NCBI RefSeq assembly: GCF_002885955.2
Contig: NZ_POQS01000006.1
Coordinates: 395,644 to 459,643 of the forward strand
Source of the DNA: Achromobacter pulmonis
GTDB lineage: Bacteria; Pseudomonadota; Gammaproteobacteria; Burkholderiales; Burkholderiaceae_B
Direction of reading: 5' to 3'
Length of the DNA stretch: 64,000 bases
Translations under genes and position numbers: made by a program
Part shown: positions 49,008 to 57,648 of the stretch, in pieces
How positions within the stretch are numbered: the first letter of the stretch is position 1
Layout: each line of letters starts with the position of its first letter
Notes under the pieces: model-generated
What the model was told of the DNA's origin: nothing
The model's input: the letters and a program-made list of their open reading frames with translations, nothing else
The model's database searches: none

Positions 49008-49738
49008 GCACGTAACCTGTCCGCTGCTGGCGCGGCGAGAATGTTGATGCACTGATCCGGGAAGCCGGCTTGACGCAGCCTGCAGGACGAGAGGCGGCCC
49101 GCGCAGCGGTCCTTGGCGGGATCAGTGGTGGGGTTGTCGTCCTCGTCAAACATGGCGGCCCCGGTGTATCCGCAGTACGGACCGCGATAGCCCCCCTTTC
49201 GCAGCCACGCGCAAACGCTCACCATTACGACCAGGTCGGGGATCTTCTGGCCGCCGGTGTCCAGCACGCTACCCAGCTCGAAGCTGACAACCTCATCATC
49301 TGAACTGAGCCGTGCCTCGATCCGCCACCGCTGCGGGGGAAACTGCTGCGTCGGATCAGCGTCAGGGTTTCCATCCGGGAAATTGACAGCATCCAGGTAC
49401 TTTCCAAGCGTCCGCCGCATAATGACAGGCGCTCCAACCATGTCTTGAAACTGGATACACAGCGCCGAAACCAAACCGGGAACCGGATCGCCGTTCACGT
49501 CGCTGCCGATGTTAGAAACAGTCAGGGTGGGCTGCGGCTGCACACCTTCTGACCGTTGTTCAATGCCCTCGATAGCAATCGGCCAGGCGGTGTACTCTTG
49601 CCCGTCGAAAACGATGTTTCCGACCTGCATGTACCCGTGGAAAAGCAAGCGCTCGCCACCAAACTCTGTCAGGTCGATCTCGTAGAGATCTACCTGATCG
49701 CCGATATCGAGCCGCTGCACGTCGGCGTAAATTCCCAT
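49004..49738 (-). CDS. Minor tail protein L
   Basis: 244 residues. FHGYMQVGNIVFDGQEYTAW is the N-terminal tail hub region; near the C-terminus the four cysteines 176, 189, 212 and 219 (VCAWLRKG, YCGYTG, DRCAGRLSSC) are set like the cluster ligands of lambda gpL, which binds an iron-sulfur cluster. Starts 49 bp after the M gene with AGGAG upstream. Confidence 0.88.
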   Translation of the reverse strand: MGIYADVQRLDIGDQVDLYEIDLTEFGGERLLFHGYMQVGNIVFDGQEYTAWPIAIEGIEQRSEGVQPQPTLTVSNIGSDVNGDPVPGLVSALCIQFQDMVGAPVIMRRTLGKYLDAVNFPDGNPDADPTQQFPPQRWRIEARLSSDDEVVSFELGSVLDTGGQKIPDLVVMVSVCAWLRKGGYRGPYCGYTGAAMFDEDDNPTTDPAKDRCAGRLSSCRLRQAGFPDQCINILAAPAADRLRA

Positions 49739-49787
49739 CTACATGCGCTCCTGAAAGTAGGAGATGTATTCGATTTCTGCGGGCATA

Positions 49788-50144
49788 TCACGCTCCAGGA
49801 GGGAGCTGGCCGGCGTACTTGAATTCACCGGATACGGTCCACATCGGACCACCTTGCGGGTTCGACTCCCACACAACGCAGCGCCACAACCGGCGTTCGC
49901 CAGTGAATGGATCGCGCCAGATAAACCGGCGGCCCATGTTGCGCTCAAGGAACCTATGCACCTCCAGCACCTCGGCCTTGGAGCCGGGCACTACGAAGGG
50001 CCAGGAGGTACGAAGCGCCTGCATGCGCGGTCCGTTGACCGCGACTGCTTCATACCCATCATTGAATTGCGCCGTGAGGAGCGATGGGACGTACCTTGCT
50101 GCGGTGCGGTCCGTAACCCGCCACGTAAAGGTTTCAAACGACAC
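49788..50144 (-). CDS. Minor tail protein M-like
   Basis: 118 residues from GTG 50144, chosen because AAGGGAG lies 6 nt upstream; another GTG two codons earlier (50150) overlaps the tape measure stop. FETFTWRVTDRTAARYVPSL and the RFLERNMGRRFIWRDPFTGE core fit the small tail-tip protein placed between tape measure and L. Function by position and weak similarity. Confidence 0.75.
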   Translation of the reverse strand: MSFETFTWRVTDRTAARYVPSLLTAQFNDGYEAVAVNGPRMQALRTSWPFVVPGSKAEVLEVHRFLERNMGRRFIWRDPFTGERRLWRCVVWESNPQGGPMWTVSGEFKYAGQLPPGA

Positions 50145-50146
50145 GC

Positions 50147-52945
50147 TCACCTCCCTTGCATCGCGCGCGACGAGTTGTAGGAAATGCCCCCTTGTCGCCA
50201 CGACTTCGCGATCTGGTCGCGGACCGTCGCAGCAATGGCTTCACCCAGAGCCTTGCCGACCTGCTCATTGCTTGAAACATTGGATTCCTGACCATCTCGC
50301 GAAACCGTGACGCTCACGTTGATAATCGGCGGCGCCGCAGCCGTACTTCCCAGTTCTCCTGCGCCCGCTTTGAGAGGCGTGACATAGCCCCCGTTTTTGC
50401 CACTCATCAGGTAGGTGTTCCCCCCCTCCGAATACAACTCGGGGCCGAGTTCGTTCACGCGGTACAGCGAATTGGCCGCCGTAGGACCTCCGGACGCTCG
50501 CGCGCCAGCAATCGAAGTCCAGCCGGAAGCCGTCATCCCTTCGGTGCTGCCTACCGCGGGCATGCCGCTACCCTGGTAGCTCGCGCCTGCTGAGACCCCA
50601 GCGGACGTGGCGGCGCCAGCGAGAGAGCCGACGATGCTGCCGACCATGCCTACAATCGCCTGACGCGCCGCAATTCGCGCCAAGTCTGCGATTACGGAGG
50701 TCGCGAAATCCTTGAAGGAGAGCTTTCCCGTCGTCGCGAAGCGGACAATCGCATCCTCCATGCCCTGGAAGGCATTGGAGAACAAGATCTTCGTCTGCCC
50801 GGCCACGTTCGCGGCAGAGTCCAGATAGTTGGCCAGCGCTGAAGTTGCGCCATTCTTCCAGTTGCCCTGCGCCTCCCGGACCTGGTCGAAATACTGCTGC
50901 TGCATCGACAGACGCAGATTCAGGTGTTCCTGCAAGAGCGCCGTCTGGCTCTGATAGGCCTCTGGCGTCATCTGCCCTGACGCCATCGACCGGTCGAACT
51001 GCGCCTGCTGGCGCTGGTAGTCCCGCAAGATCGCCTGGCGTGCGCGAAGCTCCTCCTGCGCGCGGTCGCCCAGGCCCACACCAGCTATCTGGTCGGCATA
51101 CTGTTGCTGCTCCAGATCTCGCGTGGAGGCCAAGCTGACACGCAGCGCGTCGACCTTGGCGGTTTCCTGCCTCGTGCGCAGTTCCCTTTCTGCCGCAACG
51201 TTCAGGTCAAGCTGGCGGCGCAGCAGGTCTTCCTGCGCCAGTAGGCTCTTCTGGTCGGCCGTCAGGACCTTCTTGGCCTTCAGGTCCGCGATCTGCTGTT
51301 CGAACTCCGCGCGCTTCTGCCCCCAGGTGGTCAGCTTGCCTTCGCTGGTGATCTGAGCCTGAAGAGAGGCCTCCGCCTCGCGATACTGCTGCAAGAGCTT
51401 GGTTGCGGCATCGTCCGTGTGAACCTTCTTTGTGCCCCTATCCGCAAACTGTCGCTCGATGGCAGCACGCGCCGCCTTGATGTCGGAAGCGGCCAGCGTC
51501 GTACCGTCTTTCTGCGCCTTGACGATGCGGTCGTCTAGGTCTTTCAGTGCCTTGCTGCGCTGCTCTGCCTTTGACGCGCCCTCTTCAATCAGCTTGGAGA
51601 TTTCCTGCCGCGCCTGGATCGCATCACGGTTGATCTTGAGCTGTTCCGCCTGCGCTTTCGCCGCGTCTTCGGCCTCCTTCTTCTGAGACTTCAGCGAATC
51701 AACGAGGGTCTGGGCATTTCGCAGACCCGCCTTCTCCTTGTCGCTGATCGATGCCCCTCCCTCAGCAGCGATTCGGATGATCTCGGCCCGTTGACGAACC
51801 TCGCGTTCTGCGCTCCTGATCTTTTCATCGACCGACTCTTCCCGGCCGATGTCCAACATCTTGCCCCAAGCCCACGACGCAGCTGCACCCAGCTTGTTCC
51901 AAGCCGATTCAAGCGATCCCAGGTTCTCCTTTTGCGCGGATGTGCGCCCAGTGAGCTCCACCGCCGCCTGCCGGGCGACCAGTTCCACCGCCTCCTGCGC
52001 TCGCCCCTGCTCCTTCAAAGCCAGAACCTGCGCGTATACGGAGCCGGTCAATATTCCGTAGCGCTCGTTCAGGTCAACAACCGCCGCCACGGGGTCCTTT
52101 CCGAGCTTTGCGAAAATCTCGACTGTGCCCTCAATCTCCGCGCCAGCCGCGCGCTGCATTTCAGCGGCGATGAGAGCCACGTCCGCCAGAGCGGTACCGG
52201 AAAGCTTCCCGGAGGCCGCCACGGCGTTCAGGGCTTGAACTGCGCGCGAATGACTTCCGGTAATCTGGCCCAGGCCGTGCGCCATCGCGACGAGATTGCT
52301 CGCCGTTACGCCCGCGGCATTGCCGGTCAGAATTAGTGACTCACGGAAGTTCTCCGCTTCGGAAGAACCTTTTACCCAAGCCACAGCCACCGCTGCGGCC
52401 GCCCCAGCCGCCAGGGTGTACGGATTGATGAGGGCCAACAGCGCCCCGCCCAGCGCCCGCGCCGCCGGCACGATGCCGCCGAACATGTCCTTCAACTGCC
52501 CGCCCTGCTGAAGCAACACGGTCAGCGGTTGCTGCCCGCCCTGCAACGAAACCACGATGTCAGTGATTTGGGCCGGGACTCCCCTAAGCGCGGCCGCCTG
52601 CTGCGCAGCGCTAATCCCATATTGGTTCAGCTGCTTCGTGGCGTTGGCCGCCGCCGCGCCCGCGCCCGCCAGCTTGGCCTTCAGTTCGTCCAGAAGCGAA
52701 GTCGGCACACCACGGAGGGCAGCGTTGTAAAGGATCTGCTCCTTTCGGGTCATGCTGATGGTGTTGGCCTGGTTCACCAGGGCGTCAACACGGCGGCGCT
52801 CCGCAGCCGTCAGCTTCGCATAGTCGGCCTGCGCGGCCTGAGACATGTCGCTGGTTCGGCGCTTGGCCGACGTAATCGCGGCGTCAAACTGCGAGGTGTC
52901 GACAACGATGTCTAGCCGCGCAGTGCCAATGCTTTCCTGTGCCAT
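50147..52945 (-). CDS. Tail tape measure protein
   Basis: 932 residues. N-terminal VDTSQFDAAITSAKRRTSDM, a long coiled-coil centre (about 300-640, EQLKINRDAIQARQEISKL, rich in Lys/Glu/Ala), a hydrophobic patch near 170-200 (ALLALINPYTLAAGAAAAVA), and a C-terminal lambda-like segment (FSNAFQGMEDAIVRFATTGK, FKDFATSVIADLARIAARQA). Length predicts the tail length. ATG 52945; a TTG two codons upstream is not needed. Confidence 0.93.
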   Translation of the reverse strand: MAQESIGTARLDIVVDTSQFDAAITSAKRRTSDMSQAAQADYAKLTAAERRRVDALVNQANTISMTRKEQILYNAALRGVPTSLLDELKAKLAGAGAAAANATKQLNQYGISAAQQAAALRGVPAQITDIVVSLQGGQQPLTVLLQQGGQLKDMFGGIVPAARALGGALLALINPYTLAAGAAAAVAVAWVKGSSEAENFRESLILTGNAAGVTASNLVAMAHGLGQITGSHSRAVQALNAVAASGKLSGTALADVALIAAEMQRAAGAEIEGTVEIFAKLGKDPVAAVVDLNERYGILTGSVYAQVLALKEQGRAQEAVELVARQAAVELTGRTSAQKENLGSLESAWNKLGAAASWAWGKMLDIGREESVDEKIRSAEREVRQRAEIIRIAAEGGASISDKEKAGLRNAQTLVDSLKSQKKEAEDAAKAQAEQLKINRDAIQARQEISKLIEEGASKAEQRSKALKDLDDRIVKAQKDGTTLAASDIKAARAAIERQFADRGTKKVHTDDAATKLLQQYREAEASLQAQITSEGKLTTWGQKRAEFEQQIADLKAKKVLTADQKSLLAQEDLLRRQLDLNVAAERELRTRQETAKVDALRVSLASTRDLEQQQYADQIAGVGLGDRAQEELRARQAILRDYQRQQAQFDRSMASGQMTPEAYQSQTALLQEHLNLRLSMQQQYFDQVREAQGNWKNGATSALANYLDSAANVAGQTKILFSNAFQGMEDAIVRFATTGKLSFKDFATSVIADLARIAARQAIVGMVGSIVGSLAGAATSAGVSAGASYQGSGMPAVGSTEGMTASGWTSIAGARASGGPTAANSLYRVNELGPELYSEGGNTYLMSGKNGGYVTPLKAGAGELGSTAAAPPIINVSVTVSRDGQESNVSSNEQVGKALGEAIAATVRDQIAKSWRQGGISYNSSRAMQGR

Positions 52946-52947
52946 GT

Positions 52948-53256
52948 TCAACTCTTACGGAAGATTTCCAAGGCCGCCCGCTCGATGATCCGAAGAACGT
53001 CCATGATTTCCTGCTGCTCCGCCTTGGGAAGCTCTTGACGGTCCAGATCGTGATACAGGACCCCGTAGTCCAGCCCTATCGGCCCCCCAGCCCCTACACG
53101 CCACTGTGTGTAGTTGCGCGTGAAAAGGTTGAACGCCAGCACGTGGTCAGGCCAGAGTTCGACGCAAGGCCGAGGAAAGTCACTGAGCTTTAGCCCGGCC
53201 ATTGCTAACGTTGCGGCTGATGGCGGCTCCCACAGGAACGCCGCCACAGCCTCCAT
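52948..53256 (-). CDS. Tail assembly chaperone, frameshifted part (DUF1799-like)
   Basis: 102 residues from an ATG that overlaps the upstream stop (TGATG). More likely it is reached by a -1 slip at the A AAA AAC site just before that stop, giving a fused protein of about 206 residues. LPKAEQQEIMDVLRIIERAA is a helical C-terminus; LEIFRKS is the end. In long-tailed phages the fused form and the short form together guide tail tube assembly on the tape measure. Confidence 0.85.
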   Translation of the reverse strand: MEAVAAFLWEPPSAATLAMAGLKLSDFPRPCVELWPDHVLAFNLFTRNYTQWRVGAGGPIGLDYGVLYHDLDRQELPKAEQQEIMDVLRIIERAALEIFRKS

Positions 53257-53567
53257 CAGTTTTTTTTGCGATCAACCCGGATGGCATCGTTGAAGGCGCT
53301 GGCAATCGCCAAATCAGCGCCAGGCTGATGCTCGCAAAGCAATTCGATCGATTCCTTGCTTACGCGCATGTCCGCGTCCCAATCCGCGATCAGGAGAAGC
53401 AGCAGGTCGGCGGTCGTAATCTCGCCGGCCGCCAACTGCTTCATCAACGCTTCGTACTCTTTGCCGGTCTTGTGGCGATACGTGATGTTCAGTTGCTGCT
53501 CGCGCCCCTGGCCGACGATGGTGATGCAGGCGTCGATAGTCGGATTGGATTTGATCTTGAACGTCAT
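53256..53567 (-). CDS. Tail assembly chaperone, short form (gpG-like)
   Basis: 103 residues: FKIKSNPTIDACITIVGQGR, a beta-rich N-terminus, then MKQLAAGEITTADLLLLLIA, ending RVDRKKN. Lies between the tube gene and the tape measure, the fixed location of the G/GT pair. Its final codons carry the slippery run. Confidence 0.85.
   Translation of the reverse strand: MTFKIKSNPTIDACITIVGQGREQQLNITYRHKTGKEYEALMKQLAAGEITTADLLLLLIADWDADMRVSKESIELLCEHQPGADLAIASAFNDAIRVDRKKN
53259..53265 (-). promoter_or_regulatory. Programmed -1 ribosomal frameshift site
   Basis: The minus strand reads CGC AAA AAA AAC TGA. The heptamer A AAA AAC is a canonical slippery sequence followed at once by the stop codon. A -1 shift continues AAA CTG ATG GAG in the frame of the downstream ORF. 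Confidence 0.8.
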
Positions 53568-54220
53568 TACGCGGCCTCGTAGCGGATGGGATCGGCGACC
53601 AGGGAAAAAACGGCAGTGTTCTGCAGGTTCTCGTTCACTTGGCCGACGGGGACCTTGTTGAACGAGGGATAGGCGTAGTAATAGAGCGTCGAGCCGCTGG
53701 GCAGCACGCCGCGCACGACCACGGGTTCGCGCAGGCGGTCAGCCTCGATCAGGGCCGCATACCAAGGCTTGTCCGGGTCATAGTCCAGCGACACCGTCAT
53801 GGTCATTGCGTTCTTGAACGTCGGCTTCTGGCGCTGGCGGCTGGTAGGATCTTCGACGTACTGATAACTGAAGAACTGCTGCTCGCCGCCGGCCATCACC
53901 ACGTCGCGCACCTGGTCCAGGTCTACCCAGGAACTGACCTCTTGATAGGAGCCCGCGCCCCCGCCGGCCGGGAACAGGACGGTGCTCGTGGTGTCCACGC
54001 CTTCCAGCTCGAAACTGTCGGCGTCTGCATTGGCGCTGCGCGCCACGGTCTCGTTCAGATTGGTCCACGCCGATTTCAGAACCAGGATGGAGCCGTCTTG
54101 CGGCGGGGCGGCTGCGGAGGCAACCGCCGGATTCGCATTGGAGAGGGCCGAGATGGCGGCGGCCGCGGCGAGCTTCGTCGAGATGGAATATCGCGTGCCG
54201 TTGATGAAGATGGAAGACAT
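53567..54220 (-). CDS. Major tail tube protein
   Basis: 217 residues. Beta-rich, with TSTVLFPAGGGAGSYQEVSS and KPTFKNAMTMTVSLDYDPDK; the N-terminal part has an Ala-rich stretch. Located between the tail terminator and the chaperones, and preceded by a hairpin, fits the abundant tube subunit (lambda gpV position). One-base overlap with the chaperone gene. Confidence 0.85.
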   Translation of the reverse strand: MSSIFINGTRYSISTKLAAAAAISALSNANPAVASAAAPPQDGSILVLKSAWTNLNETVARSANADADSFELEGVDTTSTVLFPAGGGAGSYQEVSSWVDLDQVRDVVMAGGEQQFFSYQYVEDPTSRQRQKPTFKNAMTMTVSLDYDPDKPWYAALIEADRLREPVVVRGVLPSGSTLYYYAYPSFNKVPVGQVNENLQNTAVFSLVADPIRYEAA

Positions 54221-54235
54221 TTGTGTTCCTCAAAT

Positions 54236-54262
54236 GAAAAAGCCCGGCGCGTGGCCGGGTTC
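54236..54262 (-). terminator. Terminator-like hairpin before the tail tube gene
   Basis: Minus-strand CCCGGC-CACGC-GCCGGG followed by CTTTTTC, 16 nt before the tube ATG. It could end a part of transcripts or act as a 5'-protecting stem for the tube message. Confidence 0.6.
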
Positions 54263-54282
54263 GATGTAGAAGCGGGGGAAGG

Positions 54283-54642
54283 TCAGGAGGGAAGGAACCA
54301 GATACCGAAGTCCTGGCGGGTGCCGTACTTCTTGATCGCCTCTTCGTAGAGGCTGGTGGGTGCGCCGTAGGGCTCTACGGCAGGAAAGCCACTTTCACAG
54401 AGAGCAGTTCCGATCAGATCTGCGATACCGGATGCCTCCAGGCGCGTGGTGGCCCAAACGTAGACCTGGACGCGTTGGTGACGCTTCTTTCGGCGCTTAC
54501 CCTCGACGTACCACTGCTCCGTGCCGCCGACGCCTTGGTAGACGATCAGCGGAAAAACCGGTTTGTCCGGCGTCACATCCGGGTAGATCCGGCCCGCGAC
54601 CAGCGGACCCAGCAGCACCTTGAGATCTGCATCAAGGCTCAT
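54283..54642 (-). CDS. Tail terminator/tail completion protein (DUF3168)
   Basis: 119 residues: MSLDADLKVLLGPLVAGRIY, PVFPLIVYQGVGGTEQWYVE and a C-terminal YEEAIKKYGTRQDFGIWFLP. The family DUF3168 caps the tail and joins it to the head. Overlaps the next upstream gene by 11 bp. Confidence 0.85.
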   Translation of the reverse strand: MSLDADLKVLLGPLVAGRIYPDVTPDKPVFPLIVYQGVGGTEQWYVEGKRRKKRHQRVQVYVWATTRLEASGIADLIGTALCESGFPAVEPYGAPTSLYEEAIKKYGTRQDFGIWFLPS

Positions 54643-55129
54643 CTCGCCCCCCCTGTCCAGCCAGCAATTCAGGGAGCCGTTCTCGCCCGCGCTGGATCAT
54701 GGCCGTCCGCGCCCTCGCCGAGGCGGCCTCATACGCCGGCCGCAGGAATGGATAGGCGGGCACCCACTTCGGCGTCGCCAGCTTGCGGCGCTTGTCTGTG
54801 ACATAGCTCCCGTCTGGTTTTCGGACCACCGCATAGATCTGCCAGTGCCCGAACTCGACCAGGTGGCCGTGCGGCGCCTTGCGCTTGTTCCAGGTGACGG
54901 CATACTGGATCTCCCGATCAGTGGAATACCGTTCCCGAAAGGCAAGGTAGATCGCTGCGCCGAGCACGCCGTTGTGCGTGTTTACGCGTGCCTTCGCCTC
55001 GTCCCGCAGAACCTCGCCGCCGGCGACGGCCATGGAGCGCGCCATGCTGATCCGTGCGGGCCCCAGCAACCGATCCAGGCCAGCCGACCAGCCGGAGGTG
55101 TCGAAAGACGCCTGAAGCCCTTTAGCCAT
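54632..55129 (-). CDS. HK97 gp10-like tail completion protein
   Basis: 165 residues from ATG 55129. ISMARSMAVAGGEVLRDEAKARV, the GVLGAAIYLAFRE core, GHLVEFGHWQIYAVV and a Pro-rich YPFLRPAYEAASAR, the usual gp10 motif order. It works at the head-tail joint. Overlaps the adaptor by 8 bp. Confidence 0.85.
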   Translation of the reverse strand: MAKGLQASFDTSGWSAGLDRLLGPARISMARSMAVAGGEVLRDEAKARVNTHNGVLGAAIYLAFRERYSTDREIQYAVTWNKRKAPHGHLVEFGHWQIYAVVRKPDGSYVTDKRRKLATPKWVPAYPFLRPAYEAASARARTAMIQRGRERLPELLAGQGGRDEP

Positions 55130-55472
55130 CGTTGCCTCCCAGTTCGCAGATGAGGAATGCGCTCCTTCGGTCCTTGAAGTCGCGGGTAATGCCCTTGACC
55201 TCGAAAACATCCCCGTCATGGATGATCCGCATTCCCTCGTCAATACCCAGCGCCCTGGCGGCCTCGAAGCTCACCAGAAAGCTATAACGCGCAATGGACG
55301 CTGACACGTTGCCTTGCAGGCTTGATCGAATCGCCCCCAACCCCGTCTCGTTCGCGATGCCGGCCCAAAGGGGACCGACATTCATCCATTCGTCCAGTGG
55401 TTGACCCGCATCGTCCACTGAACCGGAGCGGCGCTGTACCAGGATGCGGCGATTCCGCGCTCGGGCCGTCAT
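55122..55472 (-). CDS. Head-tail adaptor
   Basis: 116 residues: RRILVQRRSGSVDDAGQPLD, PLWAGIANETGLGAIRSSLQ, then FEVKGITRDFKDRRSAFLIC. Typical of the SPP1 gp16/HK97 head-closure group. ATGA overlap with the connector. Confidence 0.82.
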   Translation of the reverse strand: MTARARNRRILVQRRSGSVDDAGQPLDEWMNVGPLWAGIANETGLGAIRSSLQGNVSASIARYSFLVSFEAARALGIDEGMRIIHDGDVFEVKGITRDFKDRRSAFLICELGGNDG

Positions 55473-55888
55473 GGCAGCACCCGCGTATAAGGAAAGACCA
55501 AGCGGGCGAAGCCGGGGTTCTGGTGCAAGACCTTTTCGCCCGCAGCCTCCGGATTCTCGATCATGTCGCCCACCAGCATGATGATGGCCAGCTTCAGCGG
55601 CTCCGGCACCGGGCCTGGCTTGCTCGTGAACAGGATCGGAAGTACGCCCGCCTCGCTGGTTGTTTCGCCAGGCCAGATGGGCAGGGGGGATACCCTGCCG
55701 CCAACCGGCGTCCACTCATACGATGCCTCGGCAAGTGCAAAGCCCGTCCTGCGCTCGACCAGTTCGCGCGCCGCGGTAATGACGCCCGGAATATCCTCGT
55801 CCAGCGCGTCGTGGTCGATATGCAGTAGCCGCTTTACCTGCTCCACCGTCACCGGCTCCTGTGTCGCGGCAGCGATCAGGCGCAGCAT
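55469..55888 (-). CDS. Head-tail connector (gp6-like)
   Basis: 139 residues. VTVEQVKRLLHIDHDALDED starts the connector helix bundle; VITAARELVERRTGFALAEA and LKLAIIMLVGDMIENPEAAG complete it. Ring protein next to the portal. Two bp follow the preceding gene. Confidence 0.85.
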   Translation of the reverse strand: MLRLIAAATQEPVTVEQVKRLLHIDHDALDEDIPGVITAARELVERRTGFALAEASYEWTPVGGRVSPLPIWPGETTSEAGVLPILFTSKPGPVPEPLKLAIIMLVGDMIENPEAAGEKVLHQNPGFARLVFPYTRVLP

Positions 55889-55890
55889 GT

Positions 55891-56274
55891 CTACCCTCCC
55901 GCGAAGGCAACGGCATTGGGATGCGGGTCAATGTATCCCGCGTCCTTTAGCGCCGCGACCAGTGCAGCGTCGAAGTCGCGGACTTCGCCGCACTTGCCGT
56001 AGATGCTGTCGTGCAACACCAGCGCGCGAACCGATCCGCCCTCGCTCGGAGGCGCATCGGCGGCGGCGAGCGCGCCTTCCTCCGGCGGCGCCGCCGGCGT
56101 AGCCCCGGGGTCGCCCCCCTCCGAAACATTGATACTCACGCCGCCGTCGTTCTGGCCAGCCGGAACATCGCTGCCCGGTGTCGCTTGGCCGCCGCCCCCC
56201 TCCGTGGGCACCAACGCCGCAGGAGCGTTCGATTCGTCGCCGGCCGGGGCCGGCTGTGCCGCTTTTCGTGCCAT
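55891..56274 (-). CDS. Phage structural-region protein with low-complexity N-terminus
   Basis: 127 residues. The first ~85 residues are rich in Gly/Ala/Pro/Glu (PAALVPTEGGGGQATPGSDV) without a fixed fold. A folded C-terminus (SIYGKCGEVRDFDAALVAAL, then DAGYIDPHPNAVAFAGG) could be a small capsid-bound module. It might decorate heads or bind the connector. ATG 56274 with AAGGA upstream; an extended start is possible. Confidence 0.65.
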   Translation of the reverse strand: MARKAAQPAPAGDESNAPAALVPTEGGGGQATPGSDVPAGQNDGGVSINVSEGGDPGATPAAPPEEGALAAADAPPSEGGSVRALVLHDSIYGKCGEVRDFDAALVAALKDAGYIDPHPNAVAFAGG

Positions 56275-56293
56275 GGTTTCGTCCTTGCTAAAT

Positions 56294-56322
56294 TGCGCCG
56301 GGGGCACTCGCCCTCCGGCGCA
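56294..56322 (-). repeat. Strong hairpin after the capsid gene
   Basis: TGCGCCGG-GGGC-ACTC-GCCC-(T)-CCGGCGCA, a 12-bp stem with one bulge, between the capsid stop and the next gene start. No long T-run follows, so it is more likely an mRNA-stabilising or processing stem than a terminator. Confidence 0.65.
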
Positions 56323-56340
56323 GGGTGACTACTTGGCCGC

Positions 56341-57579
56341 TTAGGCGGCGGCCCCGTGCTGGAACAGCTTGACCGCGCCGCCAACGTCGATCAGGTTGCC
56401 CCCGGAGCGCATCCACGCCAGGAAGCCAACCTGGCCCTTCTTGACATAGGCCGAGTCGTTGAAGCGGAACAGGGTGATCGACATGACATCGCGGATCTTG
56501 TACAGGCTGAAGTCTCCGAAGGCGATGGACTTCGCCGCGGCGGCCGGCACCGGCATATGCTGGTTGATCTGGATATCGCGGTTCAGCAGGCGATCCGGAG
56601 CGCCCCCGGGGTTGCCCTGCTCGTAGCCGGGAACGAAGATCGGGCGACCCTGATCGTCCTTGATCTTGCGCACCATCTTGAGCATGTCATCGTGGAACAT
56701 CCACTTGGCGCCCAGGCGATAGGCCGGGTCCACGCTGTGTTCCAGATCCACCAGATCGTCGTAGGTGATGACGGGCGTTGCCGACACCGCGCCGATCTTG
56801 CCCGTCACCGCGGCAGTGACAACCCCGGTCGGGCCGGCAGTGCCGGGGCCAACGGTGTAATGGCGGTTGGTGACGCGGCCGAGGCGCGTTTGCAGGCGCT
56901 GACGAATGAAGCCCTCGATGTCCGAGGAGCTGTCCTGCAGAAGTTCCCAGGGGACGGTCACCACCTTGGAACTGAACTTGTACACCGACAGGCCCTTCGT
57001 GCCGAACGACACGTCCTGGTCGCTGGCCGACTGATTCTCGGCGACGATTTCGCCTTCTTCGTTGGTGCCGTCGCTGGTCGGATACTGCATGGGCTCGCCG
57101 CCGCCGGTCGTGAAGACGTTCGCGACTGCGCGCATCCCGCCGAACGCCTTGAGCGCGTCCAGAATCGAAGTGGCGACAGTTGTCGGAACGGTATAGCCGC
57201 CCTGCTCGGGATTGACCGAGGGGTTGCCGCTCATGGCGTTGCGCACATGCGTCCAGTCCTCCGCAGTCAGTGCGTTGTCGCCCCCACGGCACCACTTGTC
57301 GAACAACGCCACATCAGCGGGGCGGCCCTTGTTGGCGCCGGGGCGCACGTCGTGCTCACGCACGCCGGCGTTCTGCAGGTCGTTTTCGGCAGTCAGATCC
57401 ATCATCTTCTGATGGCGCGCGATGGCGGCGTCGATGCGCTCGATTTCCGCCGTGTTGTCGTCGTATTTCTTCTGGTGGTCAGCGTTCCAGTTGGCGCCGG
57501 GGTTGTTGTCCAGCAGGGCGCGGGTTTCCTTGGCCAGCGCGTTGCGGCGCTCCCGCTCGGCTTGCAGATTGAAAGCCAT
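56341..57579 (-). CDS. Major capsid protein, HK97 fold
   Basis: 412 residues. An N-terminal coiled scaffold-like segment (1-60, RERRNALAKETRALL) is followed by the capsid body: NPEQGGYTVPTTVATSILDA, VVTVPWELLQDSSSDIEGFI, VDPAYRLGAKWMFHDDMLKM and a C-terminal FSLYKIRDVMSITLFRFNDS. The protease just upstream would remove the N-terminal delta domain. Flanked by hairpins on both sides. Confidence 0.95.
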   Translation of the reverse strand: MAFNLQAERERRNALAKETRALLDNNPGANWNADHQKKYDDNTAEIERIDAAIARHQKMMDLTAENDLQNAGVREHDVRPGANKGRPADVALFDKWCRGGDNALTAEDWTHVRNAMSGNPSVNPEQGGYTVPTTVATSILDALKAFGGMRAVANVFTTGGGEPMQYPTSDGTNEEGEIVAENQSASDQDVSFGTKGLSVYKFSSKVVTVPWELLQDSSSDIEGFIRQRLQTRLGRVTNRHYTVGPGTAGPTGVVTAAVTGKIGAVSATPVITYDDLVDLEHSVDPAYRLGAKWMFHDDMLKMVRKIKDDQGRPIFVPGYEQGNPGGAPDRLLNRDIQINQHMPVPAAAAKSIAFGDFSLYKIRDVMSITLFRFNDSAYVKKGQVGFLAWMRSGGNLIDVGGAVKLFQHGAAA

Positions 57580-57599
57580 AGTGTGGTTTCCTTCAGTCG

Positions 57600-57622
57600 A
57601 AAAAAAACCGCCCGAGGGCGGT
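57600..57622 (-). terminator. Terminator-like hairpin before the capsid gene
   Basis: Minus-strand ACCGCCC-TC-GGGCGGT followed by eight T, 20 nt before the capsid start, with AAGGAAACC between. A strong terminator in the middle of a late operon points to attenuation or processing. Confidence 0.75.
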
Positions 57623-57648
57623 GGGGTTGTCCTGCGAGCGGGAGCCGC

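Noticed and set aside
49739-49948. Small minus-strand frame between the L and M genes
   Set aside because: It lies inside the M gene in another frame; only its last residues reach the gap, so it is no independent gene.
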